Assembly: GCF_013522725.1 (NCBI RefSeq)
Contig: NZ_JAAMRF010000009.1
Span: 184,264-248,263, forward strand
Reading direction: 5' to 3'
Source of the DNA: Stutzerimonas azotifigens
GTDB taxonomy: Bacteria > Pseudomonadota > Gammaproteobacteria > Pseudomonadales > Pseudomonadaceae
DNA: 64,000 nucleotides
Shown here: positions 10,470 through 18,462 of the stretch, piece after piece
Layout of the letters: each line of letters opens with the position of its first letter
Numbering within the stretch: the first letter of the stretch is position 1
Made by a program: the position numbers and the translations under genes
The notes under the pieces: generated by a model
What the model was told of the DNA's origin: nothing
Database searches by the model: none
Seen by the model: only the letters and a program-made list of their open reading frames with translations

Positions 10470-13400
10470 TCAGGCCTCCACCATCGCCACGGCCTGCTCG
10501 ACGTCGACGGCGACGAGGCGCGAGCAACCGGGCTCGTGCATGGTGACGCCCATCAGCTGGTCGGCCATTTCCATGGCGATCTTGTTATGAGTGATATAGA
10601 TGAACTGCACCTTCTCCGACATTTCCTTGACCAATCGGGCATAGCGGCCAACGTTCGCGTCGTCCAGCGGCGCGTCGACTTCGTCGAGCATGCAGAACGG
10701 TGCGGGGTTGAGTTGAAAGATGGCGAACACCAGAGCGAGTGCGGTCAGCGCTTTTTCACCGCCCGAAAGCAGATGAATCGTGCTGTTCTTCTTGCCTGGC
10801 GGGCGCGCCATGATCGCCACCCCGGTATCGAGTAGATCTTCCCCGGTAAGTTCCAGATAGGCGTTGCCGCCGCCGAATACTTTCGGGAACAGGGCCTGCA
10901 GGCCGCCATTGATCTGGTCGAAGGTTTCCTTGAAGCGATTACGGGTTTCCCGATCGATCTTGCGGATCACGTTTTCGAGTGTTTCGAGTGCTTCGACCAG
11001 GTCGTCGTTCTGCGCATCGAGGTAACGCTTGCGTTCGGACTGCTGCTGGTATTCGTCGATGGCCGCCAGGTTGATCGGACCCAGCCGTTGGATCCGTGCC
11101 GCCAGGCGTTCGAGTTCCGCCTCCCACTCCGGCTCGCCGGCTTCGGCGGGCAGGGTCGCCAGTACCCCGTGCAGGTCGTAGCCGTCCTCGTGCAATTGAT
11201 CCTGCAAAGCCTTGCGTCGTACGGTCAGGGCCTGCCATTCCAGGCGCTGTTGTTCGAGCTGGCCGCGCAATAGTTGTGATTGCTGTTCGGCCTGGGTGCG
11301 GCGCTTTTCAGCGTCGCGCAGCTCGCGGTCGGCGTCCTCGAGCGCCAGGCGTGCATGCTTGAGTTCTTCCTCCACACCCATGCGCCGCTCCAGGAGTTCC
11401 TCCAGTTTCATGCGCAACTCTTCGAGCGGCGCCTCGCCCTCTTCCAGGTTGAGGCTGAGCTGCTCGCGACGCTCCACGGCACGCTCGAACTGCTGTTCGA
11501 GACGCTCGAGCGCCTGGCGAGTCGAATCATACTGGGCCTTGAGCGAGCCCACCCGCACCGCCAGCTGGTGAGCATGGTCCTTGTGCTGGCGCGCCTCCTG
11601 GCGAATCCGATCCAGGCGCTCGCGTATCAGGTCGCGGCTGGCGAGCAGCTCCTCGCGCTGCTCGGTGTCGAGCGCCATAGCATCCAGAGCGTCCTGAAGC
11701 TGCAGCCTCGCCTCACCAAGCGCCTCGGTCTCCAGCGCACGCTGCTCGGCCAGCTCTGCGACTTCTTCGTCCAAACGATGCCGACGCAGCGCGAGCTGCT
11801 CGACCTTGGCTTGTTGCGCCGAACGTTGCGCGTTCAGCTCAGCCTGTTGCCGCGCCAGCTCCTGTACGCGCCGGCGGAGGTCTTCGCGCTGCTGCTCATG
11901 CCCGCGTTGGCTATCACGCAGCGCTCCCAGCTGTTCTTCGAGCGCAGCCAGCGCCGCCTCGCCTTCCTCACGTTCGGCCTGGAGACGCTCTAGCTCCTGA
12001 CCGCGGGCCAGCACGCCGGATTCAGCCTCCGCGGCGCGGCGCACGCGAAGGAAGTGGCGGCCGACCCAATAACCGTCGCGGCTGATCAGACTCTGTCCGT
12101 CAGTCAATGCGGAGCGACCCGCAAGCGCTTCATCGAGCGTTTCGACCGGTTTGACCTGACCCAGCCAGGGCGCGAGGTCGACCGCCGCGTCAATCTTGTC
12201 CAGCAGGCTGCCCGGCACCCGTGTCGCCTGGGCGCCGGCTTGTGCCAGGCGCAGCTCACCTTGATCGAAACCGGCCAGGTCCAGACTGCCGAAGTCATCG
12301 AGCAGCACCGCCTGCAGGTCCGCCCCGAGCACCGTTTCCACGGCCAATTCCCAGCCGGGCTCGACACGCAGACCCTCGGCCAATCGCGGCTGGCTTTCCA
12401 GGGCCTGCTCGCGCAACCACTGCACGGCGCCCTTACCGGGGTTGAGCGCAGCCTGCTGCAACGCCTCCAGCGACGCAATGCGGCCGCTCAGGCGCTGCAG
12501 ATCGCCCTGGGCCTGCTGCTGTGCGCGGGTAGCCTGCTGCAACTCGCCACGCAATTGCTCGAGGGTTTCGATTTCGGCCTGCTCGGCCAGGTGCAGATCT
12601 TCGAGCTGCTGTTCGCCAACGGCCAGTTGCTCGCCAAGTTCGGCGATCGCGGCGTCTTCCGGGTCTGCCGCGAGCAGCATGCGCTCCTCCTCCAGCCGCC
12701 TGCCCCGCTCGGCCAGACGCTCCAGGCTCTGCTCGAGCTGGGCGATGCGCGACTGCTGAACCTCGGCCGCCCGCCGCGGCTCGCCGCTTTGCAGGTTGAA
12801 CGCGTCCCAGCGTTCCTGCCAGGACTGCATCGCAGCTTCGGCTTCCTCTAGCCCGACGGTCGATTCCTCTGACGCCGCCGCTGCCAGTTCCTGCTCAGGT
12901 TCGAGCATGGCCAGCTCTTCGCCCAGGGTCGCCAGCAGGGTGCGGTCGTGCCCGAGGTGCGACTCGGTTTCCAGACGCGCCTGCTCGGCCTCGCGCAGAT
13001 CGTCCTGCAACTGACGCAGGCGCTGCTGCCCGTGCTGGATGCTCTGCTCGACCCGGGCGATGTCGCCACCAACCGAATAGAAACGACCCTGGACCTGGTT
13101 GAAACGCTCGGACAGTTCATGGTGGCCGTCGCGCAGCCGTTCGATGCTCGCATCGGCGCTGCGCTGCTCGGCTACCAGCGCCTCGAAGCTCACTTCCTGG
13201 TTGCCGATAACCGACTCGCGCTGGCCGACCTGTTCGTTCAGCGCCTGCCAGCGCAACGCCGACAGCTGCGCCTTGAGCTGACGCTCCTCGGCCTTGTATT
13301 CCTGGTATTTCTCCGCCGCCTGGGCCTGGCGGTGCAGTCGCTCGAGCTGGCGCTCCAGCTCTTCGCGCAGGTCGGTCAGGCGCGCCAGGTTCTCGTGGGT

Positions 13401-13958
13401 GCGGCGGATACGGCTTTCAGTCTCCCGGCGGCGCTCCTTGTACTTGGAAATGCCCGCGGCCTCCTCGATGAAGTTGCGCAGATCCTCCGGCTTGGCCTCG
13501 ATCAGCTTGGAGATCATGCCTTGTTCGATGATCGAGTAGCTGCGCGGGCCAAGACCGGTGCCAAGGAAGATGTCGGTGATGTCGCGCCGCCGGCATTTCA
13601 CGCCGTTGAGAAAGTAGGTGTTCTGCGCGTCCCGGGTCACGCGCCGACGAATCGAAATCTCCGCGAAGGCGGCGTACTCGCCAGTGAGGGTGCCGTCGGA
13701 GTTGTCGAAGATCAGCTCGATGCTGGCCTGGGTCACCGGCTTGCGGGTGTTGGAGCCGTTGAAGATGACGTCGGTCATCGACTCGCCGCGCAGGTTCTTC
13801 GCCGAGCTTTCCCCCATCACCCAGCGCACCGCGTCGATGATGTTGGACTTGCCACAACCATTGGGCCCCACGACCGCGGCCATGTTGCTCGGGAAGCTGA
13901 CCGTGGTGGGATCGACGAAGGATTTGAATCCCGCGAGCTTGATGCTTTTCAGTCGCAT
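10470..13958 (-). CDS. smc: Chromosome segregation/condensin protein SMC
   Basis: SMC ATPase forms a ring with ScpA and ScpB that organises and loads on the chromosome. The 1162-residue product has an N-terminal head with Walker A GPNGCGKS (31-38), long coiled-coil arms rich in Glu, Gln, Arg and Leu, a central hinge at about 510-640, and a C-terminal head with signature LSGGEKALTALAL and Walker B FCMLDEVDAPLDDANV. Length is standard. The frame runs through without a break. It lies upstream of zipA with about 200 bases between them that contain no clear terminator, so co-transcription is possible. Confidence 0.97.
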   Translation of the reverse strand: MRLKSIKLAGFKSFVDPTTVSFPSNMAAVVGPNGCGKSNIIDAVRWVMGESSAKNLRGESMTDVIFNGSNTRKPVTQASIELIFDNSDGTLTGEYAAFAEISIRRRVTRDAQNTYFLNGVKCRRRDITDIFLGTGLGPRSYSIIEQGMISKLIEAKPEDLRNFIEEAAGISKYKERRRETESRIRRTHENLARLTDLREELERQLERLHRQAQAAEKYQEYKAEERQLKAQLSALRWQALNEQVGQRESVIGNQEVSFEALVAEQRSADASIERLRDGHHELSERFNQVQGRFYSVGGDIARVEQSIQHGQQRLRQLQDDLREAEQARLETESHLGHDRTLLATLGEELAMLEPEQELAAAASEESTVGLEEAEAAMQSWQERWDAFNLQSGEPRRAAEVQQSRIAQLEQSLERLAERGRRLEEERMLLAADPEDAAIAELGEQLAVGEQQLEDLHLAEQAEIETLEQLRGELQQATRAQQQAQGDLQRLSGRIASLEALQQAALNPGKGAVQWLREQALESQPRLAEGLRVEPGWELAVETVLGADLQAVLLDDFGSLDLAGFDQGELRLAQAGAQATRVPGSLLDKIDAAVDLAPWLGQVKPVETLDEALAGRSALTDGQSLISRDGYWVGRHFLRVRRAAEAESGVLARGQELERLQAEREEGEAALAALEEQLGALRDSQRGHEQQREDLRRRVQELARQQAELNAQRSAQQAKVEQLALRRHRLDEEVAELAEQRALETEALGEARLQLQDALDAMALDTEQREELLASRDLIRERLDRIRQEARQHKDHAHQLAVRVGSLKAQYDSTRQALERLEQQFERAVERREQLSLNLEEGEAPLEELRMKLEELLERRMGVEEELKHARLALEDADRELRDAEKRRTQAEQQSQLLRGQLEQQRLEWQALTVRRKALQDQLHEDGYDLHGVLATLPAEAGEPEWEAELERLAARIQRLGPINLAAIDEYQQQSERKRYLDAQNDDLVEALETLENVIRKIDRETRNRFKETFDQINGGLQALFPKVFGGGNAYLELTGEDLLDTGVAIMARPPGKKNSTIHLLSGGEKALTALALVFAIFQLNPAPFCMLDEVDAPLDDANVGRYARLVKEMSEKVQFIYITHNKIAMEMADQLMGVTMHEPGCSRLVAVDVEQAVAMVEA

Positions 13959-14283
13959 GGTGGCCGTTCCGTGGCAGTCAGCGTTCGGTCTTGAGGACGA
14001 GGGTTGCCGTGAGCGTCATGGGTATCCGGGGGCATCGTGGAGTTCGGCGGCGCGCGGGCGCGGAGTCTAGCACGCGCCCCGCCCTGTTTAGCGGAACCGC
14101 TGCGCACTGGCCCGAAGCGAAGGCGATCGATAGCAGCTCCAACGCCGAGCGCCGCTGATCGACTGGTCATAGACGCGAACGGACTCCCGTAGTGACGTGG
14201 GAACGGTCTTGACCGCGAAGCTTCACCCACCGTTTGGTCAGCGCTATTGGAGGGCTAAAGCCCGCCCCGCAACAAGACTGACG
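13959..14283. other. Intergenic region between smc and moaA
   Basis: About 325 bases with no convincing gene; both flanking genes run on the minus strand, so this holds the smc promoter region and the moaA 3' end. The segment near 14199-14222 (GGGAACGG-N-CCGCGAAGC type) resembles a Pseudomonas REP unit, as do segments near 23819 and 53741. Confidence 0.45.
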
Positions 14284-15279
14284 CTAGCCCCCAGTCATGC
14301 TCATGAAGCGGATAACCTGGACCTGCTCGTCGGTGCGGAAGTGGTGACGCTCGGGCTTGAGCTGCAAGGCCGACACCAGCGCCTCGCGCAGACGATCCGC
14401 GTCACCGGGATAACGGCGCATCAGACCCTTGAGGTCCAGCGCGCCCTCGTCGCCCAGGCACAGCACGAGCTTGCCCTCGGCGGTGACCCGAACCCGGTTG
14501 CAGCTGCCGCAGAAGTTGTTGCTGTGCGGCGAAATGAAACCGACGTGGGTGTTGGTACCGGCTACCTGCCAATAGCGCGACGGCCCGCCGGTGGCGTGGC
14601 TGCTGCGCACCAGCGTATGACGTGCCTCGATACGCTCGCGCACTTCGTCGCTCGAGCAGAAGGTCACCTCGCGCTGGTGGCTGGAGACCGCACCAAGGGG
14701 CATTTCCTCGATGAAGCTGATGTCGAGCCCGTGGTCGACGGCGAAGTCAACCAGATCGAGGACCTCATCGTCGTTGCGACCCTTCTGTACCACGCTGTTG
14801 AGCTTGATTCGTTCGAAGCCGGCGGCCTGTGCCGCGGCGATGCCCGCGAGCACCTGATCGAGTTTGTCACGCCTGGTCAGCTCGGCAAAGCGTTCGCGCT
14901 TGAGCGAATCGAGGCTGACGTTCAGCCGGGTGACACCCGCCTCGCGCAGTTGCGGCGCCAGCACGCCGAGCTGCGAACCATTGGTGGTAATCGCGAGATC
15001 TTCGAGTTCGGGTCGTGCGCCGAGCCTAGCCAGCAGTCCGGTCAACCCTTTGCGCACCAGCGGTTCGCCACCGGTGACGCGAATGCGTTTGACGCCCAGG
15101 CCAATGAACGCATCGGCCACCGCATAGAGTTCCTCAAGGGTCAGAATCTGCGCGCGCGGCGCAAACACCATGTCCTCGCTCATGCAGTAGGTGCAGCGGA
15201 AATCGCAGCGATCGGTCACCGACAACCGCAGATAGGTAATGCGCCGGCCGAAGGGATCGACCAGCTGCGAATCGGACAT
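14284..15279 (-). CDS. moaA: GTP 3',8-cyclase MoaA
   Basis: Radical SAM enzyme for the first step of molybdenum cofactor synthesis, converting GTP to 3',8-cyclo-GTP. The 331-residue product has the N-terminal cluster motif CDFRCTYC (C25, C29, C32), the GGEPLVRKG motif, the second cluster cysteines in NNFCGSCNRVR with a third in LVLCLG, and the C-terminal Gly-Gly required for activity (ending SMTGG). The frame opens 52 codons earlier; the ATG at 15279 has GGAG upstream and gives the family start SDSQLVDPFGRRITYLRLSV. No other moa gene is in the window. Confidence 0.96.
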   Translation of the reverse strand: MSDSQLVDPFGRRITYLRLSVTDRCDFRCTYCMSEDMVFAPRAQILTLEELYAVADAFIGLGVKRIRVTGGEPLVRKGLTGLLARLGARPELEDLAITTNGSQLGVLAPQLREAGVTRLNVSLDSLKRERFAELTRRDKLDQVLAGIAAAQAAGFERIKLNSVVQKGRNDDEVLDLVDFAVDHGLDISFIEEMPLGAVSSHQREVTFCSSDEVRERIEARHTLVRSSHATGGPSRYWQVAGTNTHVGFISPHSNNFCGSCNRVRVTAEGKLVLCLGDEGALDLKGLMRRYPGDADRLREALVSALQLKPERHHFRTDEQVQVIRFMSMTGG

Positions 15280-15486
15280 CAGGCTCTCCAGTCGCAGAGA
15301 CATTCTTGGCGAGGTACAGCAGTAGACAAGCAATTGCGCAAGACTACGCCGCCGGTTCGCGCGAGGCAAAGCCGACGGATGAATGAAGGCCGCGAAACGG
15401 CTCTCCGGGGAACCTGGCGCTGCGATGCGAACCAAAGCCCGTGATAGTCTCCTGCAGTTTAACCAGGCGGATCAACGGACCTGAAC

Positions 15487-16341
15487 ATGCAATCCCAGAG
15501 CTGGCGCGAACGCCTCTACACCATCATTTTCTTTACCAATACGCCAGCCGGCAAACGCTTCGATACCTGGCTGCTCATCGTCATCATGGCCAGCCTGGTG
15601 GTGGTGATGTTCGACAGCATCACCGGTTACCGCGAGCGTCATGGCATGCTGCTCACCGGGCTTGAATGGGGCTTCACTGCCATCTTCGCCATCGAATATG
15701 CGCTGAGGATCTACTGCCACCCACAGCCGAGCCGCTACATCTTCAGTTTCTACGGGCTGATCGACCTGCTGTCGATCCTGCCCGCCTTCCTCGCACTGTT
15801 GCTGCCCGACGCCCAGTATCTGCTGGTGGTGCGCAGCATCCGCATGCTGCGCATCTTCCGCGTGCTGAAATTGACTCCCTACCTGAGCCAGGCCAACTAC
15901 CTGCTGGTCGCACTGCGCGGCAGCAAGCAGAAAATCATCGTATTCCTGCTCAGCCTGACGACGCTGGTGCTGATCTACGGCACGCTGATGTACGTCATCG
16001 AAGGGCCGGCGAACGGCTTCACCAGCATTCCGATGAGCATCTACTGGGCCGTCGTCACCCTGACGACGGTAGGCTTTGGCGACATCGTTCCGCACACGGC
16101 CCTGGGCAAGAGCGTTGCGACCGCAGTGATGATCACCGGTTATTCGATCATCGCGGTGCCGACCGGCATTTTCACCGCCGAGCTGGCCAATGCCATGCGT
16201 GCCGACAGTCTCCAGCACAAGTGCCCGGGTTGCGCCAAGCTCAGCCATGAACCGAACGCGGCGTTCTGCAGCCGCTGCGGCAGCCAGCTGTTCGAACGAC
16301 GCAACGAGCAAGAGCAGGCCCAGCGCGAAGCCAGTGACTGA
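15487..16341 (+). CDS. Voltage-gated potassium channel-like protein with C-terminal zinc ribbon
   Basis: Six-helix ion channel of the inner membrane. S1 begins at about residue 27, and the S4 helix RSIRMLRIFRVLK (about 118-130) has regularly spaced arginines, the voltage-sensor signature. The pore loop carries TLTTVGFGD (about 192-200), a K+ selectivity filter, followed by S6. After S6 the tail has two CxxC pairs (CPGC and CSRC about 20 residues apart), a zinc-ribbon pattern in place of a long cytoplasmic domain. The ATG at 15487 gives 284 residues. It is divergent from moaA with about 200 bases between. Potassium selectivity is inferred from GFGD. Confidence 0.88.
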   Translation: MQSQSWRERLYTIIFFTNTPAGKRFDTWLLIVIMASLVVVMFDSITGYRERHGMLLTGLEWGFTAIFAIEYALRIYCHPQPSRYIFSFYGLIDLLSILPAFLALLLPDAQYLLVVRSIRMLRIFRVLKLTPYLSQANYLLVALRGSKQKIIVFLLSLTTLVLIYGTLMYVIEGPANGFTSIPMSIYWAVVTLTTVGFGDIVPHTALGKSVATAVMITGYSIIAVPTGIFTAELANAMRADSLQHKCPGCAKLSHEPNAAFCSRCGSQLFERRNEQEQAQREASD

Positions 16342-16489
16342 CCTGACATCCCGCTAACCGGCCGTCGAAACGACATCACGATCCCTCGGCCAGCCGCGCC
16401 GAACCGTCAAGGCAGGCGACTGTCACATCCAGTGATCGAGGCTGCACCCACTCAAGCGGGCGTAGACCGCGGGCCGGATGGAGACCGAG

Positions 16490-16906
16490 ATGCCCTTGCT
16501 CAAACTGCTGCACTTCGCAGCCCTGCTCTGCTGGTGCGGCGCTCTGCTCTATCTGCCCGCGCTGATCGCCGGCGGGGCCAAGCGCAGCGACGACATCTTC
16601 GAACGCAACCATGCTCAGCTCACGCGCATGGTGTTCACCCTCATCGCAACACCGGCCGCGCTTATTGCCATCGGATCGGGCACCGCACTGTTTCTGCGCG
16701 ACGGCATCATCGAAGGCTGGTTGGTGATGAAGCTCACCGCGGTGGCGGGCATGGCGATGTGTCACGCCTTCTGCGGTGCGTTGCTGGTGCGCATGGAGAG
16801 CCAACCCGAGCGCGGCGGCCTGACCGTTTCATGCCTCGCGGTCGGCGCGCTGATCCCCCTGCTGATCTCGGCCACGCTGTGGCTGGTGCTGGCCAAACCC
16901 TTCTGA
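16490..16906 (+). CDS. CopD-family integral membrane protein
   Basis: Small four-helix inner-membrane protein of about 138 residues. The N-terminal helix has KLLHFAALLCWCGALLYLP, and further helices lie at about 48-66, 77-97 and 112-133, with histidines near helices one and three, a pattern seen in CopD/HemJ-like proteins. CopD proteins are linked to copper handling; a position next to a copper-containing oxidase operon fits this but does not prove it. An ATG 12 bases upstream is in frame, but its GGAG forms the binding site for the ATG at 16490, which was chosen. Confidence 0.65.
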   Translation: MPLLKLLHFAALLCWCGALLYLPALIAGGAKRSDDIFERNHAQLTRMVFTLIATPAALIAIGSGTALFLRDGIIEGWLVMKLTAVAGMAMCHAFCGALLVRMESQPERGGLTVSCLAVGALIPLLISATLWLVLAKPF

Positions 16907-16956
16907 GCAAAAGGATTCGACCGAGCCCCATGACCCTTCACTCTTGCGCCAAGCCC

Positions 16957-17421
16957 TCAGGGCTGAACATCGACGGCCACCGCATGATCGTAGACCAGGC
17001 GCCCGCCGAGATACGCCGCCAGGGAGATCAGCACGGCGGTGACGGCCGACATGTAAAGCCCCCACAAGGCGTTTTCGTCGTTCGGGCTGGTGTAGAAGCG
17101 CAACAGCCAGTTGAGCGATGCCATCGACAGCATCATCACCGCGAGGATGGCATGGCACCAGGCGGTGACCTTCTGGCGGATCTGCCGCACGGTGAGCAGA
17201 TCGATCAGACCGGCCACGCTGGCAATCCAGCCGCCGATGGCGCCTACGCCGGCAAGCCAGAGCCCCATTCGCCACCAGAATTCGTCGAGCGTCCACAGGT
17301 GCGCCAGGTCAGCCGGCAACAACCCGATCAGCGCAGCGACCGGGAAGTGAATCATCATCGGGTGCAGCGGGTGTCCGCCGATCGCCGCGTTGCTTTCGAT
17401 ATTTTCGCGCTCAATGCCCAT
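16957..17421 (-). CDS. DUF2231-type membrane protein
   Basis: Inner-membrane protein of 154 residues with four predicted helices (about 25-42, 50-73, 86-107, 120-142). The N-terminal GGHPLHPMMIHFPVAAL is the family's hallmark, with histidines that could bind heme or metal; the function is unknown. The ATG at 17421 has a strong GGGAGG site, so the start is well supported. It runs against its neighbours and its 5' end overlaps the upstream part of the coxB frame on the other strand. Proteins of this type often sit beside respiratory oxidase genes. Confidence 0.75.
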   Translation of the reverse strand: MGIERENIESNAAIGGHPLHPMMIHFPVAALIGLLPADLAHLWTLDEFWWRMGLWLAGVGAIGGWIASVAGLIDLLTVRQIRQKVTAWCHAILAVMMLSMASLNWLLRFYTSPNDENALWGLYMSAVTAVLISLAAYLGGRLVYDHAVAVDVQP

Positions 17422-18462
17422 TGGGCCCTCCCAGGCAACCGATCAAAGCCGGCCGCCACGTCGCAACGGCGAAGCGGCGGTCTCTTCAAATGGACCGCGC
17501 TGGCGCTGGCAGTTCCTTTACTCACTGCGTGCGAAGGTCCTCAGTCGGCCATCTCCCCCGCCGGACCGATGGCCCAGGGGGTCGCCAACGTCTGGTGGGC
17601 GATGTTCGGCTTCTTCACGCTGGTGCTGGTGGTGGTCAGCGCTATCTGGATCTATGCCATGTGGCGCACGCCGCGCCAAGTCAGCGACGAGGATGCGATC
17701 CGCATCAACCGACGCTGGGTGATCGGTGGAGGCATCGTGCTGCCTACCGTCAGCATCGTCCTGCTTTTGCTGTTCGGCATTCCCACCGGACGCAGCATGT
17801 TGCCCCTGCCGGTCGAGGGCGAGCAGCCCCTGCGTGTGGAGGTGACTGGCCACCAGTGGTGGTGGGAGGTGCGCTATCCCGACGACGGCGGCATCGTCAC
17901 CGCCAACCAGCTGATCATTCCCGCCGGGCGGCTGATTGACGTGCACGTCACCAGCGCCGACGTCATCCATTCGTTCTGGGTGCCGCGCCTGGGCGGGAAG
18001 ATCGACATGGTGCCAGGGCGCACCCACGTCATGCGCTATCAGGCGGACCAGCCTGGCGTGTTTCGCGGTCAATGCTCCGAGTTCTGCGGCACCCAGCACG
18101 CCAACATGGTGTTGCACGTCGAAGCGCTGGAGGAAGCCGACTTCGAACGCTGGCTCGCGGCGCGCCGGAATTTCAGCCCAGCCGCCCCCACCGGTGAAGC
18201 AGGCACGGTATTCGAAGCGCGCTGCGCCCTATGCCACAGCGTCGCGGGCGTCAGCGATGGAAACCGCGCGCCAGACCTGACCGACCTCGCCTCGCGCCCA
18301 TACCTGGGCGCCGGCGTGATCGCAAACGACCATGAGGGTCTTCGCCGCTGGCTGCAGGACCACAAATCCCTGAAATCGGGTAACGCAATGCCTCTGCATG
18401 ACGATATTCCCGGCGAGACCCTGGATGGCATCGCCGACTGGCTGGAGACGCTCGCACCATGA
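17371..18462 (+). CDS. coxB: Cytochrome c oxidase subunit II with fused cytochrome c (caa3 type)
   Basis: Electron-entry subunit of an aa3/caa3 terminal oxidase. It begins with a lipoprotein-like signal (WTALALAVPLLTAC), then two membrane helices, a CuA domain with DVIHSFWVPRLGGKIDM and GQCSEFCGTQHANM supplying His, Cys, Cys, His and Met ligands, and a C-terminal cytochrome c domain with CALCH for covalent heme and a distal Met. The start is unclear: no ATG lies in frame just before the signal. GTG at 17371 is the nearest conventional start, with 17362 and 17347 behind it, all inside the divergent DUF2231 gene. The frame continues upstream to 16432 but that part is antisense or out-of-frame to other genes. 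Its stop overlaps the next gene (ATGA). Confidence 0.88.
   Translation: MSADRRVAFDIFALNAHWALPGNRSKPAATSQRRSGGLFKWTALALAVPLLTACEGPQSAISPAGPMAQGVANVWWAMFGFFTLVLVVVSAIWIYAMWRTPRQVSDEDAIRINRRWVIGGGIVLPTVSIVLLLLFGIPTGRSMLPLPVEGEQPLRVEVTGHQWWWEVRYPDDGGIVTANQLIIPAGRLIDVHVTSADVIHSFWVPRLGGKIDMVPGRTHVMRYQADQPGVFRGQCSEFCGTQHANMVLHVEALEEADFERWLAARRNFSPAAPTGEAGTVFEARCALCHSVAGVSDGNRAPDLTDLASRPYLGAGVIANDHEGLRRWLQDHKSLKSGNAMPLHDDIPGETLDGIADWLETLAP

Noticed and set aside
16432..17370. Long N-terminal extension of the coxB reading frame (to 676 residues)
   Set aside because: It overlaps the CopD-like gene out of frame and runs antisense to the DUF2231-like gene; its composition is His/Arg-rich as in shadow frames and no oxidase subunit II has such an extension.
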